From: CAIXOZ01 sp046091285
GTDB lineage: Bacteria; Cyanobacteriota; Cyanobacteriia; PCC-6307; Cyanobiaceae
DNA length: 9,135 nt
Assembly: GCA_046091285.1 (NCBI GenBank)
Contig: JBJTBH010000034.1
Location: forward strand, 1-9,135
Reading direction: 5' to 3'
In this document: positions 1 through 7,334 of the stretch, in pieces
Layout: every line of letters begins with the position of its first letter
Numbering within the stretch: the first letter of the stretch is position 1
Translations under genes and position numbers: made by a program
The notes under the pieces: model-generated
Database searches by the model: none
Told to the model about the DNA's origin: nothing
The model's input: only the letters and a program-made list of their open reading frames with translations

Positions 1-1
1 C

Positions 2-310
2 CTGATCTTCCAATACGCCTCCTTCAACAACAGCCGCAGCCTGCACTTCTTCCTGGCTGCCTGGCCTGTGGTCGGCATCTGGTTCACCGCCCTGGGCGTG
101 AGCACGATGGCCTTCAACCTGAACGGCTTCAACTTCAACCAGTCGATCCTTGATGGTCAGGGCCGTGTCCTGAACACCTGGGCCGATGTCCTGAACCGTG
201 CCGGTCTGGGTATGGAAGTGATGCACGAGCGCAATGCTCACAACTTCCCTCTGGATCTGGCAGCCGCTAATGCCACCCCTGTGGCCCTGAGCGCCCCGGC
301 GATCGGCTGA
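2..310 (+). CDS. psbA: Photosystem II reaction-centre protein D1, C-terminal part (5' end outside window)
   Basis: This is the C-terminal third of D1, the thylakoid membrane protein that binds the electron-transfer cofactors and much of the Mn4CaO5 cluster of photosystem II. The reading frame is open from the window edge and begins at about D1 residue 258. Visible landmarks are the QB-pocket/iron region YASFNNSRSLHFF (Ser264, His272), the last transmembrane helix (AAWPVVGIWFTALGV), and the lumenal tail MHERNAHNFPLDLA, which carries the cluster ligands His332, Glu333, His337, Asp342 and the Ala344 carboxylate. After LDLA come 15 further residues ending in SAPAIG; in cyanobacteria this extension is removed by the CtpA protease to expose Ala344. 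Counting back gives a precursor of about 359 residues. Residue 130, which separates low- and high-light D1 forms, lies outside the window, so the isoform cannot be assigned. Confidence 0.98.
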   Translation: MIFQYASFNNSRSLHFFLAAWPVVGIWFTALGVSTMAFNLNGFNFNQSILDGQGRVLNTWADVLNRAGLGMEVMHERNAHNFPLDLAAANATPVALSAPAIG

Positions 311-364
311 GGCCGAACAGCCCGGCGAAAGCCACCGGCTGAGATCAGCCAGAAGACGGACCCG

Positions 365-392
365 AACCCCCTGCCATCGGCAGGGGGTTTTT
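365..392 (+). terminator. Rho-independent terminator of psbA
   Basis: A perfect 9-bp GC-rich stem (CCCCCTGCC at 367-375 with GGCAGGGGG at 379-387) closes a 3-nt ATC loop and is followed by five T residues (388-392); two A residues before the stem could pair with the first two Ts. It lies 55 bases after the psbA stop codon and separates this strongly expressed gene from the operon downstream. Confidence 0.93.
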
Positions 393-615
393 CATGCTGC
401 AACCGACAACGTGGGCCGATCGACGGGCGCCGATTCGATGTTTTAAGACCCTGACGCCGGTGGGCTCGGCCGGGATCACATCCGTCGTCCATGGCCGGAT
501 CAGGCCAGCTGCCCACTGGGATCATCACAGGATCCGGACTCAACAGGGTCTGCATGCGCTGACAGTTGATCCCGGGAACATGGCCAGTCGTGGGATCATT
601 CCGTCACCGAACTTC
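393..615 (+). other. Intergenic spacer, presumed promoter region of the seven-gene operon
   Basis: About 220 bases lie between the psbA terminator and the chosen start of the DUF4912 gene. The frame of that gene stays open through the spacer back to an ATG at 394, but the translated stretch looks like no domain and the 394 ATG sits against the terminator, so I treat it as non-coding. ATG codons at 580, 616 and 625 are alternative starts. I found no convincing -35/-10 pair, RNA gene or long repeat here; the promoter for the operon is expected in this spacer by position only. Confidence 0.45.
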
Positions 616-1692
616 ATGAAGCTCATGGCGTCTTCCGGCACTGTCCCCTCCTCCCTGGCCTCCTGGACGGTGGCCCAGCTCAGAGAGCTGGCCGGGAGGC
701 TTGGCCTCTTCCGCTACAGCACCATGACCAAGGGAGACCTCCTGAAGGTGCTGGCTGAGACGGTCAAGCAGACGGAAGGCTCCAGCGAGGCCATCCCTGC
801 ACAGCAGCCAGAGGCCGCCACTGTCAGGCCCACCGTGGAGACCCACGTGGTGTTCCTGCCGCGCGATCCGCAGTGGGCTTATGTGTTCTGGGAGATCAGC
901 TCCGTTGATCAGGAGCGGGCCGTTCAGGCCGGAGCCCAGCAGCTCTGCCTGCGTGTGGCTGATGTCACAGGTCTGCCGCCGGGATCGATCCATCCCCACG
1001 CCCTTCAGGAGGTGGTGGTGGAGGCCGGCCGCCACGAATGGTTCCTGCCGGTTCCACTCTCAGACCGCGACTACCGCGTCGAGCTTGGCTATCGCATCAG
1101 CCACGGAGGTTGGTACTCCCTGGCGATGTCGTCCATCGCACGGATGCCGGCCACAGGCCCCAGTGAAATGGTTTCCGACGCCTTCGTGCCCTTCACGCTC
1201 GAGGGCCCAGGCGGGATTCTGGAAACCCCTGCGGGCGGCGCCGGCGTTTCCCATGAACACCTCTATCAGCTGTCCACGCTCACAAGGCCTCAGCTGCGCC
1301 GTGTCGGTTCCGAATGGCTGCATGAGCACGCCTCCGAGCTGGAAGGTTGGCTCACCGATTCGGGCGCGGGGCTCTGGGCCAGTGGACGCAGTGAGTCCGG
1401 TGCCGGACTCGAGCGTCAACGCTCGTTCTGGCTGGTGGCCGATGCCGAGCTGATCGTGTACGGAGCCACCGAGCCCACCGCCACCCTGTTCATCGGCGAC
1501 CAGCCGGTTGACCTTGGCTCTGATGGAACGTTCCGGGTCCATGTTCCCTTCCGAGATGGCGAGCAGCTTTATCCGATTCGTGCGGTAGCTGCCGATGGTG
1601 TGCAGGAGCGCTCCATCCGTCTGGAGTTCCAGCGGCGTACGTCTGAGGCGAAGGTCAACAGCCGGGAGGAAGCCGTGGCCGAGTGGTTCTGA
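616..1692 (+). CDS. DUF4912 domain protein with N-terminal SAP/Rho-N-like motif
   Basis: This gene encodes about 358 residues of unknown function. Near the N-terminus, LASWTVAQLRELAGRLGL followed by a TKGDLLKVL helix (about residues 14-51) resembles the SAP/Rho-N helix-extended-loop-helix found at the start of many proteins with nucleic acid contacts. The core from about residue 77 to 175 starts with HVVFLPRDPQWAYVFWEIS, which I recognise as the DUF4912 hallmark of a charged loop before an aromatic-rich strand. A second beta-rich segment (about 269-312) begins RSFWLVADAELIVYGAT and may be an Ig-like or carbohydrate-type fold. There are no transmembrane segments or signal peptide, so it is probably cytoplasmic. 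The start is uncertain: ATGs at 580, 616 and 625 are in frame and none has a clear Shine-Dalgarno site; 616 places the start shortly before the first domain. Its 3' end overlaps the next gene by 10 bases, indicating co-transcription. Confidence 0.82.
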   Translation: MKLMASSGTVPSSLASWTVAQLRELAGRLGLFRYSTMTKGDLLKVLAETVKQTEGSSEAIPAQQPEAATVRPTVETHVVFLPRDPQWAYVFWEISSVDQERAVQAGAQQLCLRVADVTGLPPGSIHPHALQEVVVEAGRHEWFLPVPLSDRDYRVELGYRISHGGWYSLAMSSIARMPATGPSEMVSDAFVPFTLEGPGGILETPAGGAGVSHEHLYQLSTLTRPQLRRVGSEWLHEHASELEGWLTDSGAGLWASGRSESGAGLERQRSFWLVADAELIVYGATEPTATLFIGDQPVDLGSDGTFRVHVPFRDGEQLYPIRAVAADGVQERSIRLEFQRRTSEAKVNSREEAVAEWF

Positions 1693-2654
1693 ACGAGCCC
1701 CGTCATCTGCTGCTCACCGGTGCCAGCTCCGGCATCGGTCTTGAGGCCGCCAGAGTTCTTCTGGCGGCCGGACACCGCCTCACCCTTCCCTGCCGTGATG
1801 CCGCCACGGCTTCAGCCCTGCAGCAGCAGCTGACCGGCCTGGTGAGCGTCCCGGTCTGCGACCTGGCCGATCTGGCCAGCATCGAGCGTTGTGCCAACGA
1901 CCTCCTGGAAGCCGGTGCACCGATCGACAGCCTTGTTCTCAACGCAGGCCTCCAGTACAGCGGAGCCGCGCAGCCCCGCTGGTCGGCTCAGGGGTTTGAG
2001 CTCACGGTGGCCGTGAACCATCTGGGCCACCAGGCCCTGCTCCAGCGGCTGCTGCCCCTGCTCCAGAAGAGTGAGCGGCCTCGGCTGGTGGTCACAGCCT
2101 CCGAGGTGCATGACCCTTCCACTGCGGGCGGCCGGGTCGGGCAGCCGGCCGGCTTGGGTTCCCTGGCCGGCCTGCGCGAGGGCCCTGGCGCTTCGATGCT
2201 TGATGGAAGCTCCCGTTTCGACGCCGAAAAGGCCTACAAGGACAGCAAGCTCTGCAACCTGTTGATGGCCCGGGAGGTAGAGCGGCGGATGCGGGAGCAG
2301 GGCACGCCCGTGCCCGTGCTGGCCTGGAGCCCTGGCCTGGTGATTCCGAGAAGCGATTGCGGCTTCTTCCGCTACAGCCGCAGCGCGAATCCCCTGGGGC
2401 AAAGGGTTTTTGCCCTGGTCGCCCGCGACCTGCTCCAGCTCACCGAAACGCCCCAGAGGGCTGGCGCCCTGCTGGCCGGACTGGCCACGGCAGCTCCGCC
2501 CCATCCGGTTGGCTTTCAGTACTGGAGCAATCGGGTGATCGGTCCCGGGCGGCGCGTCTTCGAGCCGCGTGATCCCAGCGTGGAAGCCCGTTCGGATCAG
2601 CTGGCCCGTGAGCTCTGGACGCTCGGGGCCCAGTGGTTGCCGCTCTGCGGTTGA
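1683..2654 (+). CDS. Short-chain dehydrogenase/reductase, protochlorophyllide-reductase-like
   Basis: This is a 323-residue classical SDR with a Rossmann fold. It has the dinucleotide-binding TGASSGIG (residues 12-19), the NAG strand (87-89), VNHLGH (111-116), the catalytic Ser140 in VTAS, and Tyr185/Lys189 in YKDSKLCN. The sequence YKDSKLCN and the C-terminal layout (SPGLV, then FFRYSR, QRAGALLAGLA and a tail with QYWSNR) match light-dependent protochlorophyllide oxidoreductase and its paralogues better than generic SDRs. However, true POR has a different NAA-type strand and characteristic cysteines, so I do not call it por. Arg38 in PCRD after beta-2 suggests NADPH rather than NADH. The GTG start at 1683 overlaps the upstream gene by 10 bases and has GGGAGGA 12 bases upstream. 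The substrate is unknown; a lipid, pigment or retinol-like molecule is possible. Cytosolic, with no membrane segment. Confidence 0.88.
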   Translation: MVLNEPRHLLLTGASSGIGLEAARVLLAAGHRLTLPCRDAATASALQQQLTGLVSVPVCDLADLASIERCANDLLEAGAPIDSLVLNAGLQYSGAAQPRWSAQGFELTVAVNHLGHQALLQRLLPLLQKSERPRLVVTASEVHDPSTAGGRVGQPAGLGSLAGLREGPGASMLDGSSRFDAEKAYKDSKLCNLLMAREVERRMREQGTPVPVLAWSPGLVIPRSDCGFFRYSRSANPLGQRVFALVARDLLQLTETPQRAGALLAGLATAAPPHPVGFQYWSNRVIGPGRRVFEPRDPSVEARSDQLARELWTLGAQWLPLCG

Positions 2655-2668
2655 CAGCACTCCCTCCC

Positions 2669-3997
2669 GTGCCCAGCATCCGGGACAACTCCCCGACAGC
2701 CACGATCCAACCTTCCACTGCAATCGCATCGACCTCCGGTCGGATCGAGCGTCGCCGCCGGGGGGTGTTCCGGTTCACGGTTGTGCTGGCTGTCGGTCTC
2801 GGGACCATCGCCTGGCTGGGTAGAAGTACGGATCCGGCGGCCAAGCCGCTGGCGGCCGGGCCCCTCACCCTCGGGGCCGCGATCGCGCTCACCGGCAATG
2901 CCAACCTTTATGGGCAGGACCAGCGCATGGGCCTGACCCTGGCCGAACGCTGGTACCGAGGCCTCGGTGCGTCGCGAAAGCATGATCAAGCCGAGGTGAG
3001 GCCCTTGCGGCTGCAGATCGAGGACGGTGCGTCTGATGAGGCGAGCGCCATCGCCGCGTTCAACCTGCTGATCCGCCAAGGGGTGATCGCCCTGATCGGC
3101 CCCACCCTGTCCCAGCAGGCCTTTGCCGCCGATCCCATCCCCCAGCGTCTGGGGGTGCCGGTGGTGGCCCCCTCCAACACGGCGAAGGGGATTCCGCAGA
3201 TCGGCCATTTCATCAGTCGGGTGTCAGCCCAGGGCTCGGTGATCGCCCCCCTTTCGATCGATGAGGCCCTGCGTCGCGATCCCTCGATCCGGCGCGTGGC
3301 CTTGTTCTATGCCCAGGACGATGCCTACAGCACCGCCGAGATCTCCATCTTCCAGAAGGCTCTGCAGGCCAGAGGACTGACTCCCGTGACGGTGCAGCGC
3401 ACCCAGCTGGCCGACAACGATTTTCAGACCCCGATCACCAGTGCGCTGCAGGACCAGCCCCAACTGGTGGTGATCTCGGTGCAGGCCGTGGCCGGGGGCA
3501 ACCTGATCCGTCAGCTGCGGGAACTCGGCTACAAGGGCCAGATCGTGGTGGGCAATGGGCTCAACACCCCCAACATCTACCCGATCTGCCAGCGCTGGTG
3601 TGATGGCATCCTGATCGCCCAGGCCTACAGCCCCGAACTCAACACACCCATCAATCGCTCCTTCCGGCGCCTGTTCCGCCAGTCCTACGGCGCTCAGCCT
3701 CCCCCGCAGATCACCGCCCAGGCCTTCACCGCCTATCAGGTGCTGGCGGAGGCTCTCCAGCGGCTTGAGCACAAGGGTGGGCTCAGCGGCGTGACCCTTG
3801 GCCAGGCCCGCGCCCGGCTCATGGATGAGCTGCTCGCCGGGCGCTATGAAACCCCCCTCGGCACGATTCGCTTCACCCCAGACGGCGAGGTGGTGCAGAG
3901 CCGCTTCTATGTGGCCGAGGTGCAGATGGCCCCGGGTGGCCGTGATGGTCGCTTCGCCCTGGTGCGCGAGCGGCAGCTGGAGGGGGTCCAGCCATGA
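2669..3997 (+). CDS. HAAT-family ABC transporter substrate-binding protein (LivK/NatB-like)
   Basis: This is the periplasmic binding component of an importer for branched-chain or neutral amino acids or related small molecules; about 442 residues. A basic stretch (ERRRRG, residues 28-32) precedes a hydrophobic helix (about 33-50, VFRFTVVLAVGLGTIAWLG) with no lipobox cysteine, so it is either a cleaved secretion signal or a membrane anchor. The mature part begins LTLGAAIALTGNANLYGQDQ, typical of type I (peripplasmic-binding-like, Leu/Ile/Val) proteins, followed by ALIGPTLS (142-149), PVVAPSNT (164-171) and VALFYAQDDAYS (210-221), the usual ligand-cleft strands. The only cysteines are Cys307 and Cys311 (CQRWC), a possible disulphide. 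The GTG start at 2669, 14 bases after the dehydrogenase, is preferred; GTG at 2633 (overlapping) or 2765 are alternatives, but 2765 would lose the basic residues. The stop overlaps the permease start as ATGA. The ligand cannot be read from sequence. Confidence 0.9.
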   Translation: MPSIRDNSPTATIQPSTAIASTSGRIERRRRGVFRFTVVLAVGLGTIAWLGRSTDPAAKPLAAGPLTLGAAIALTGNANLYGQDQRMGLTLAERWYRGLGASRKHDQAEVRPLRLQIEDGASDEASAIAAFNLLIRQGVIALIGPTLSQQAFAADPIPQRLGVPVVAPSNTAKGIPQIGHFISRVSAQGSVIAPLSIDEALRRDPSIRRVALFYAQDDAYSTAEISIFQKALQARGLTPVTVQRTQLADNDFQTPITSALQDQPQLVVISVQAVAGGNLIRQLRELGYKGQIVVGNGLNTPNIYPICQRWCDGILIAQAYSPELNTPINRSFRRLFRQSYGAQPPPQITAQAFTAYQVLAEALQRLEHKGGLSGVTLGQARARLMDELLAGRYETPLGTIRFTPDGEVVQSRFYVAEVQMAPGGRDGRFALVRERQLEGVQP

Positions 3998-4935
3998 TCG
4001 AAGCCGTGGTGCAGATCATGCTCAACGGCGCCGCCAGCGGTGGGGTCTACGCCCTCGTGGCGCTTGGCTACACGCTCGTGTTCTCGGTGCTGGGGGTGAT
4101 CAACTTCGCCCAGGGCGCCCTGTTCTCCCTGGGTGGTTACTTCACCTTTCTGCTGCTGGGCGGGAAGATCGGGGCCAACGGAGCCCTGCCAGGCCTGGGC
4201 CTCCCCGTTGGCCTCCCCTTCTGGCTGGCGCTACTGCTGGCGGCGGCAGGGTCGGGCCTGGTGGGTGTGCTGGTGGAGCGGGTGGCCGTCGCACCCCTGC
4301 GGCGCCGTGGTGCTGAACCCCTGCTGGCGCTGATCACCAGCCTTGGTGCCGGGGTGGTGCTGGTGAACCTCCTGCAGATCCTGATGGGTGCGGAGGGTTA
4401 TGCCTTTCCCGAGGCCGCCGGGGCGTTGGCTGGACTGCCGGATGCCCTGGTGATCGCCGGCGCCCGGATCCGCACGGTTCAGCTCCTGCTCCTTCTGCTT
4501 TCCGCCGCGGCGGTGCTGGCGCTCACCTTCTGGCTGGAGCGCAGCCGCGATGGAATGGCCCTGCGAGCCGTGGCCGAAGACGCCACAACCTCTCAGTTGC
4601 TGGGGATCGACAGCGAGTCGATGGTGCGGTTGGCCTTTTTCCTCAGCGGAGCCCTGGCCGGCCTGGGCGGTGGGTTGATCGGAGTGAGTGTGAGCCTGCC
4701 GGGTCCGTATTTCGGCATTGGCTATGGCCTCAAGGGCCTGGCGGTGCTGGTGCTCGGGGGCCTCGGCAGCGTGCCGGGAGCGATCGCCGGTGGTCTGCTG
4801 ATGGGCCTGGCTGAGGCCCTGGTGCCCTCCGGGGCCTCCGGTTGGCGTGATGCCATGGCCTTCGCGATCCTGTTCGCCGTGCTGCTGGTTCGCCCCAGCG
4901 GTCTGCTCGGCAGGCGTCAGATCGAGAAGGTGTGA
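3994..4935 (+). CDS. livH: Branched-chain/neutral amino acid ABC transporter permease, LivH-type
   Basis: This 313-residue, strongly hydrophobic protein is one of the two membrane subunits of the importer. The N-terminus NGAASGGVYALVALGYTLVFSVLGVINFAQG (within residues 11-41) is diagnostic of LivH/BraD permeases. The cytoplasmic coupling loop that docks on the ATPase is visible at about 187-206 (GMALRAVAEDATTSQLLGID), and the closing helices carry VLGGLGSVPGAIAGG (253-267) and the terminal LVRPSGLLG. About eight membrane segments are evident. Translation is coupled to the binding-protein gene: the ATG at 3994 overlaps its stop codon, with GGAGGGGG seven bases upstream as ribosome-binding site. 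The cyanobacterial equivalent is a Nat permease; I use the Liv name for family type only, not to claim leucine specificity. Confidence 0.93.
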   Translation: MIEAVVQIMLNGAASGGVYALVALGYTLVFSVLGVINFAQGALFSLGGYFTFLLLGGKIGANGALPGLGLPVGLPFWLALLLAAAGSGLVGVLVERVAVAPLRRRGAEPLLALITSLGAGVVLVNLLQILMGAEGYAFPEAAGALAGLPDALVIAGARIRTVQLLLLLLSAAAVLALTFWLERSRDGMALRAVAEDATTSQLLGIDSESMVRLAFFLSGALAGLGGGLIGVSVSLPGPYFGIGYGLKGLAVLVLGGLGSVPGAIAGGLLMGLAEALVPSGASGWRDAMAFAILFAVLLVRPSGLLGRRQIEKV

Positions 4936-4942
4936 GCCCGCC

Positions 4943-5851
4943 ATGATCGACAACGGCCTGCTGGTGCAGATGCTTCTCGGGGCCTTGCTCGGCCTCTCGG
5001 TTTACCTGCCGCTGGCAGCCGGCCAGCTCTCGCTGGCCACCCCAGCCTTCTATGCCGTGGGTGGCACCCTGGCGGCCTTGCTCTCCACCAGCTGGCCAGC
5101 CCTGGGAGCCACGGCTGATGGGCGTTTCCCGCTGGCATCGTTCCTCCTGGTGCTGATCCTGGCGGGCCTGCTGGCTGGAGGGCTGGCGCTGGTGGTGGGT
5201 CGGCTGGTGCTTCGGTTGCGGGGCATCTATCTGGCGATCGCCACCATTGCCCTGGTGGAGATCGTGCGGGTGGCGATCCTCAACCTTCCCTTCACCGGTG
5301 GAGCCGTGGGCATTTTTTCAATCCCTCAGCCGTTCCCGGAAGCGGGGGGATACCTGCTTCCCGCCCTGGCCCTGCTGGCCCTGGCTGCTGCTGTCTGCCA
5401 GCGGTTGGAGGCCCTGCCTCTGGGTCGTGCGATGGCGGCGATCCGCGAGGACGAACTGGCCGCCAGCTGCATCGGCATCGACACCACCCGCGTGAAGCTG
5501 ATCGCCTTTGTTCTGAGCGCAGTGGTGGCCGGCAGCAGCGGCGCACTCGCGGCTCACTTTCTCAACACCTGGAATGCCCGGCAGGGCAGCTTCGATGTGA
5601 GTGTCACCACGCTGGCCTTTGTGATTCTCGGTGGCTCCCGCACCTGGCTCGGCCCCGTGGTGGGAGGCCTGCTGCTCACCGCTCTGCCTGAGCTGCTGCG
5701 CCCCGTGGGGGATGTGCGGTTGGTGGTGTTCGGGCTGGTGATCCTGCTGGGGCCTGTGATCTTCCCCGGCGGGTTGGTCACCACCGGGTTTCTTGAGCGG
5801 CTCGGCCGCCGCTTCACCAGCCGACATTCCCCGACCAGGAGGGCGCCATGA
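4943..5851 (+). CDS. livM: Branched-chain/neutral amino acid ABC transporter permease, LivM-type
   Basis: This is the second membrane subunit of the importer, 302 residues. Family features are GQLSLATPAFYAVGG (27-41), the LRGIYLAIATIALVEI helix (93-108), TGGAVGI (118-124), the coupling loop GRAMAAIREDELAASCIGID (161-180) and VILGGSRTWLGPVVGGLLL (227-245). The tail after the last helix is short and basic (RRFTSRHSPTRR), as expected for the cytoplasmic side. The open frame extends upstream to 4847, but the ATG at 4943 aligns with the family start and lies 7 bases after the preceding stop, so I use it. It lacks the long N-terminal extension of the E. coli LivM. Its stop overlaps the following ATG by four bases. 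Confidence 0.93.
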   Translation: MIDNGLLVQMLLGALLGLSVYLPLAAGQLSLATPAFYAVGGTLAALLSTSWPALGATADGRFPLASFLLVLILAGLLAGGLALVVGRLVLRLRGIYLAIATIALVEIVRVAILNLPFTGGAVGIFSIPQPFPEAGGYLLPALALLALAAAVCQRLEALPLGRAMAAIREDELAASCIGIDTTRVKLIAFVLSAVVAGSSGALAAHFLNTWNARQGSFDVSVTTLAFVILGGSRTWLGPVVGGLLLTALPELLRPVGDVRLVVFGLVILLGPVIFPGGLVTTGFLERLGRRFTSRHSPTRRAP

Positions 5852-6575
5852 TTCAGGCCCCCCTGCTGGAGCTGCGGGAGCTCACCTGTCGCTTCGGCGG
5901 CCTGGTGGCCCTCGATCGGGTCAGCTTCGCCGTGCAGCCGGGAGAGATCTTTGGCCTGATCGGCCCGAATGGTGCCGGCAAAACCACCCTTTTCAACCTG
6001 ATCTCCGGGGTTACCCCCCCATCCGCCGGAGAGGTTCTCTGGCGGGGTGAGCCGATCTCGGCCCTGCCGCCCCATCTCCGCAACGGTCTGGGGATGGCAC
6101 GCACCTTCCAGAACCTGCGGTTGTTCGAGGGGCTGTCGGTTCTTGAAAACCTGCTGGCCGCGATGCAGCATCAGCCGCCCACCGAGCCCCAGCGGCTGCA
6201 GCGTGCCTGGCAGTTGCTGGAGGAGCTGGGCCTGGGTGCTCTCGCCGATCGGGATGCCGGCACCCTGGCCTATGGCGACCGCCGCCGGCTGGAGATTGCC
6301 CGGGCGCTGGCGACCCGACCCGAGCTGCTGCTTCTGGATGAACCGGCCGCCGGCCTCAATCCCAGCGAGAAGGATGGGCTTTGTCGCCTGATCAGCGAAT
6401 TGCGCAGCCGCCATCAGCTCACCGTGATGGTGATCGAGCACCATGTGCCCTTGCTGATGCGGCTCTGCGACCGGATGGCCGTGCTCGACTTCGGGGTGCG
6501 CATTGCTCTTGGCAACCCCGAGCAGGTGCGCCACGACCCGAAGGTGATCGAGGCCTACCTGGGGGGAGCGCTGTG

Positions 6576-6576
<1 letters not shown>
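5848..6576 (+). CDS. livG: Branched-chain/neutral amino acid ABC transporter ATPase, LivG-type
   Basis: This is a 242-residue cytoplasmic ABC ATPase that energises the importer as one half of a heterodimer with the LivF-type subunit. Walker A is GPNGAGKT (39-46), the Q-loop is Gln88 in RTFQNLRLF, the signature is LAYGDRRRLEIARAL (140-154), Walker B is LLLLDEPAAGLNP with Asp164/Glu165, and the switch histidine is His198 in VIEHHV. The RTFQNLRLF and AAGLNP words identify the LivG rather than LivF branch. The signature uses LAYGD where the general consensus is LSGGQ, which is normal for this branch. A strong AGGAGGG ribosome site (5837-5843) lies four bases before the ATG, inside the upstream permease gene, which it overlaps by ATGA. 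Confidence 0.95.
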
Positions 6577-7307
<731 letters not shown>

Positions 7308-7334
7308 ACGCTGAGCTGGCTGAACAGGCAGGGT

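Noticed and set aside
337..350. GGCTGA/TCAGCC inverted repeat just after psbA
   Set aside because: The loop is only 2 bases and there is no T-run; the strong terminator at 365-392 explains the 3' end.
394..615. N-terminal extension of the DUF4912 frame back to the ATG at 394
   Set aside because: The ATG is directly behind the terminator T-run and the extension looks like no conserved domain; starts at 580-625 sit next to the SAP/Rho-N-like motif.
1812..2729. Long minus-strand open frame opposite the SDR gene
   Set aside because: It is rich in Gly, Gln, Arg and His, as expected from the antisense of GC-rich coding DNA, and covers a clearly real SDR gene.
5987..6330. Non-canonical ABC signature LAYGD in the LivG-type ATPase as a sign of lost function
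   Set aside because: LivG-branch ATPases commonly have LxYGxxRRLEIARAL; Walker A, Walker B and the switch histidine are intact.
5554..6534. 326-codon minus-strand open frame opposite the LivM/LivG-type genes
   Set aside because: Its composition is typical of a shadow frame, no domain is visible, and both sense genes have full catalytic or family motifs.
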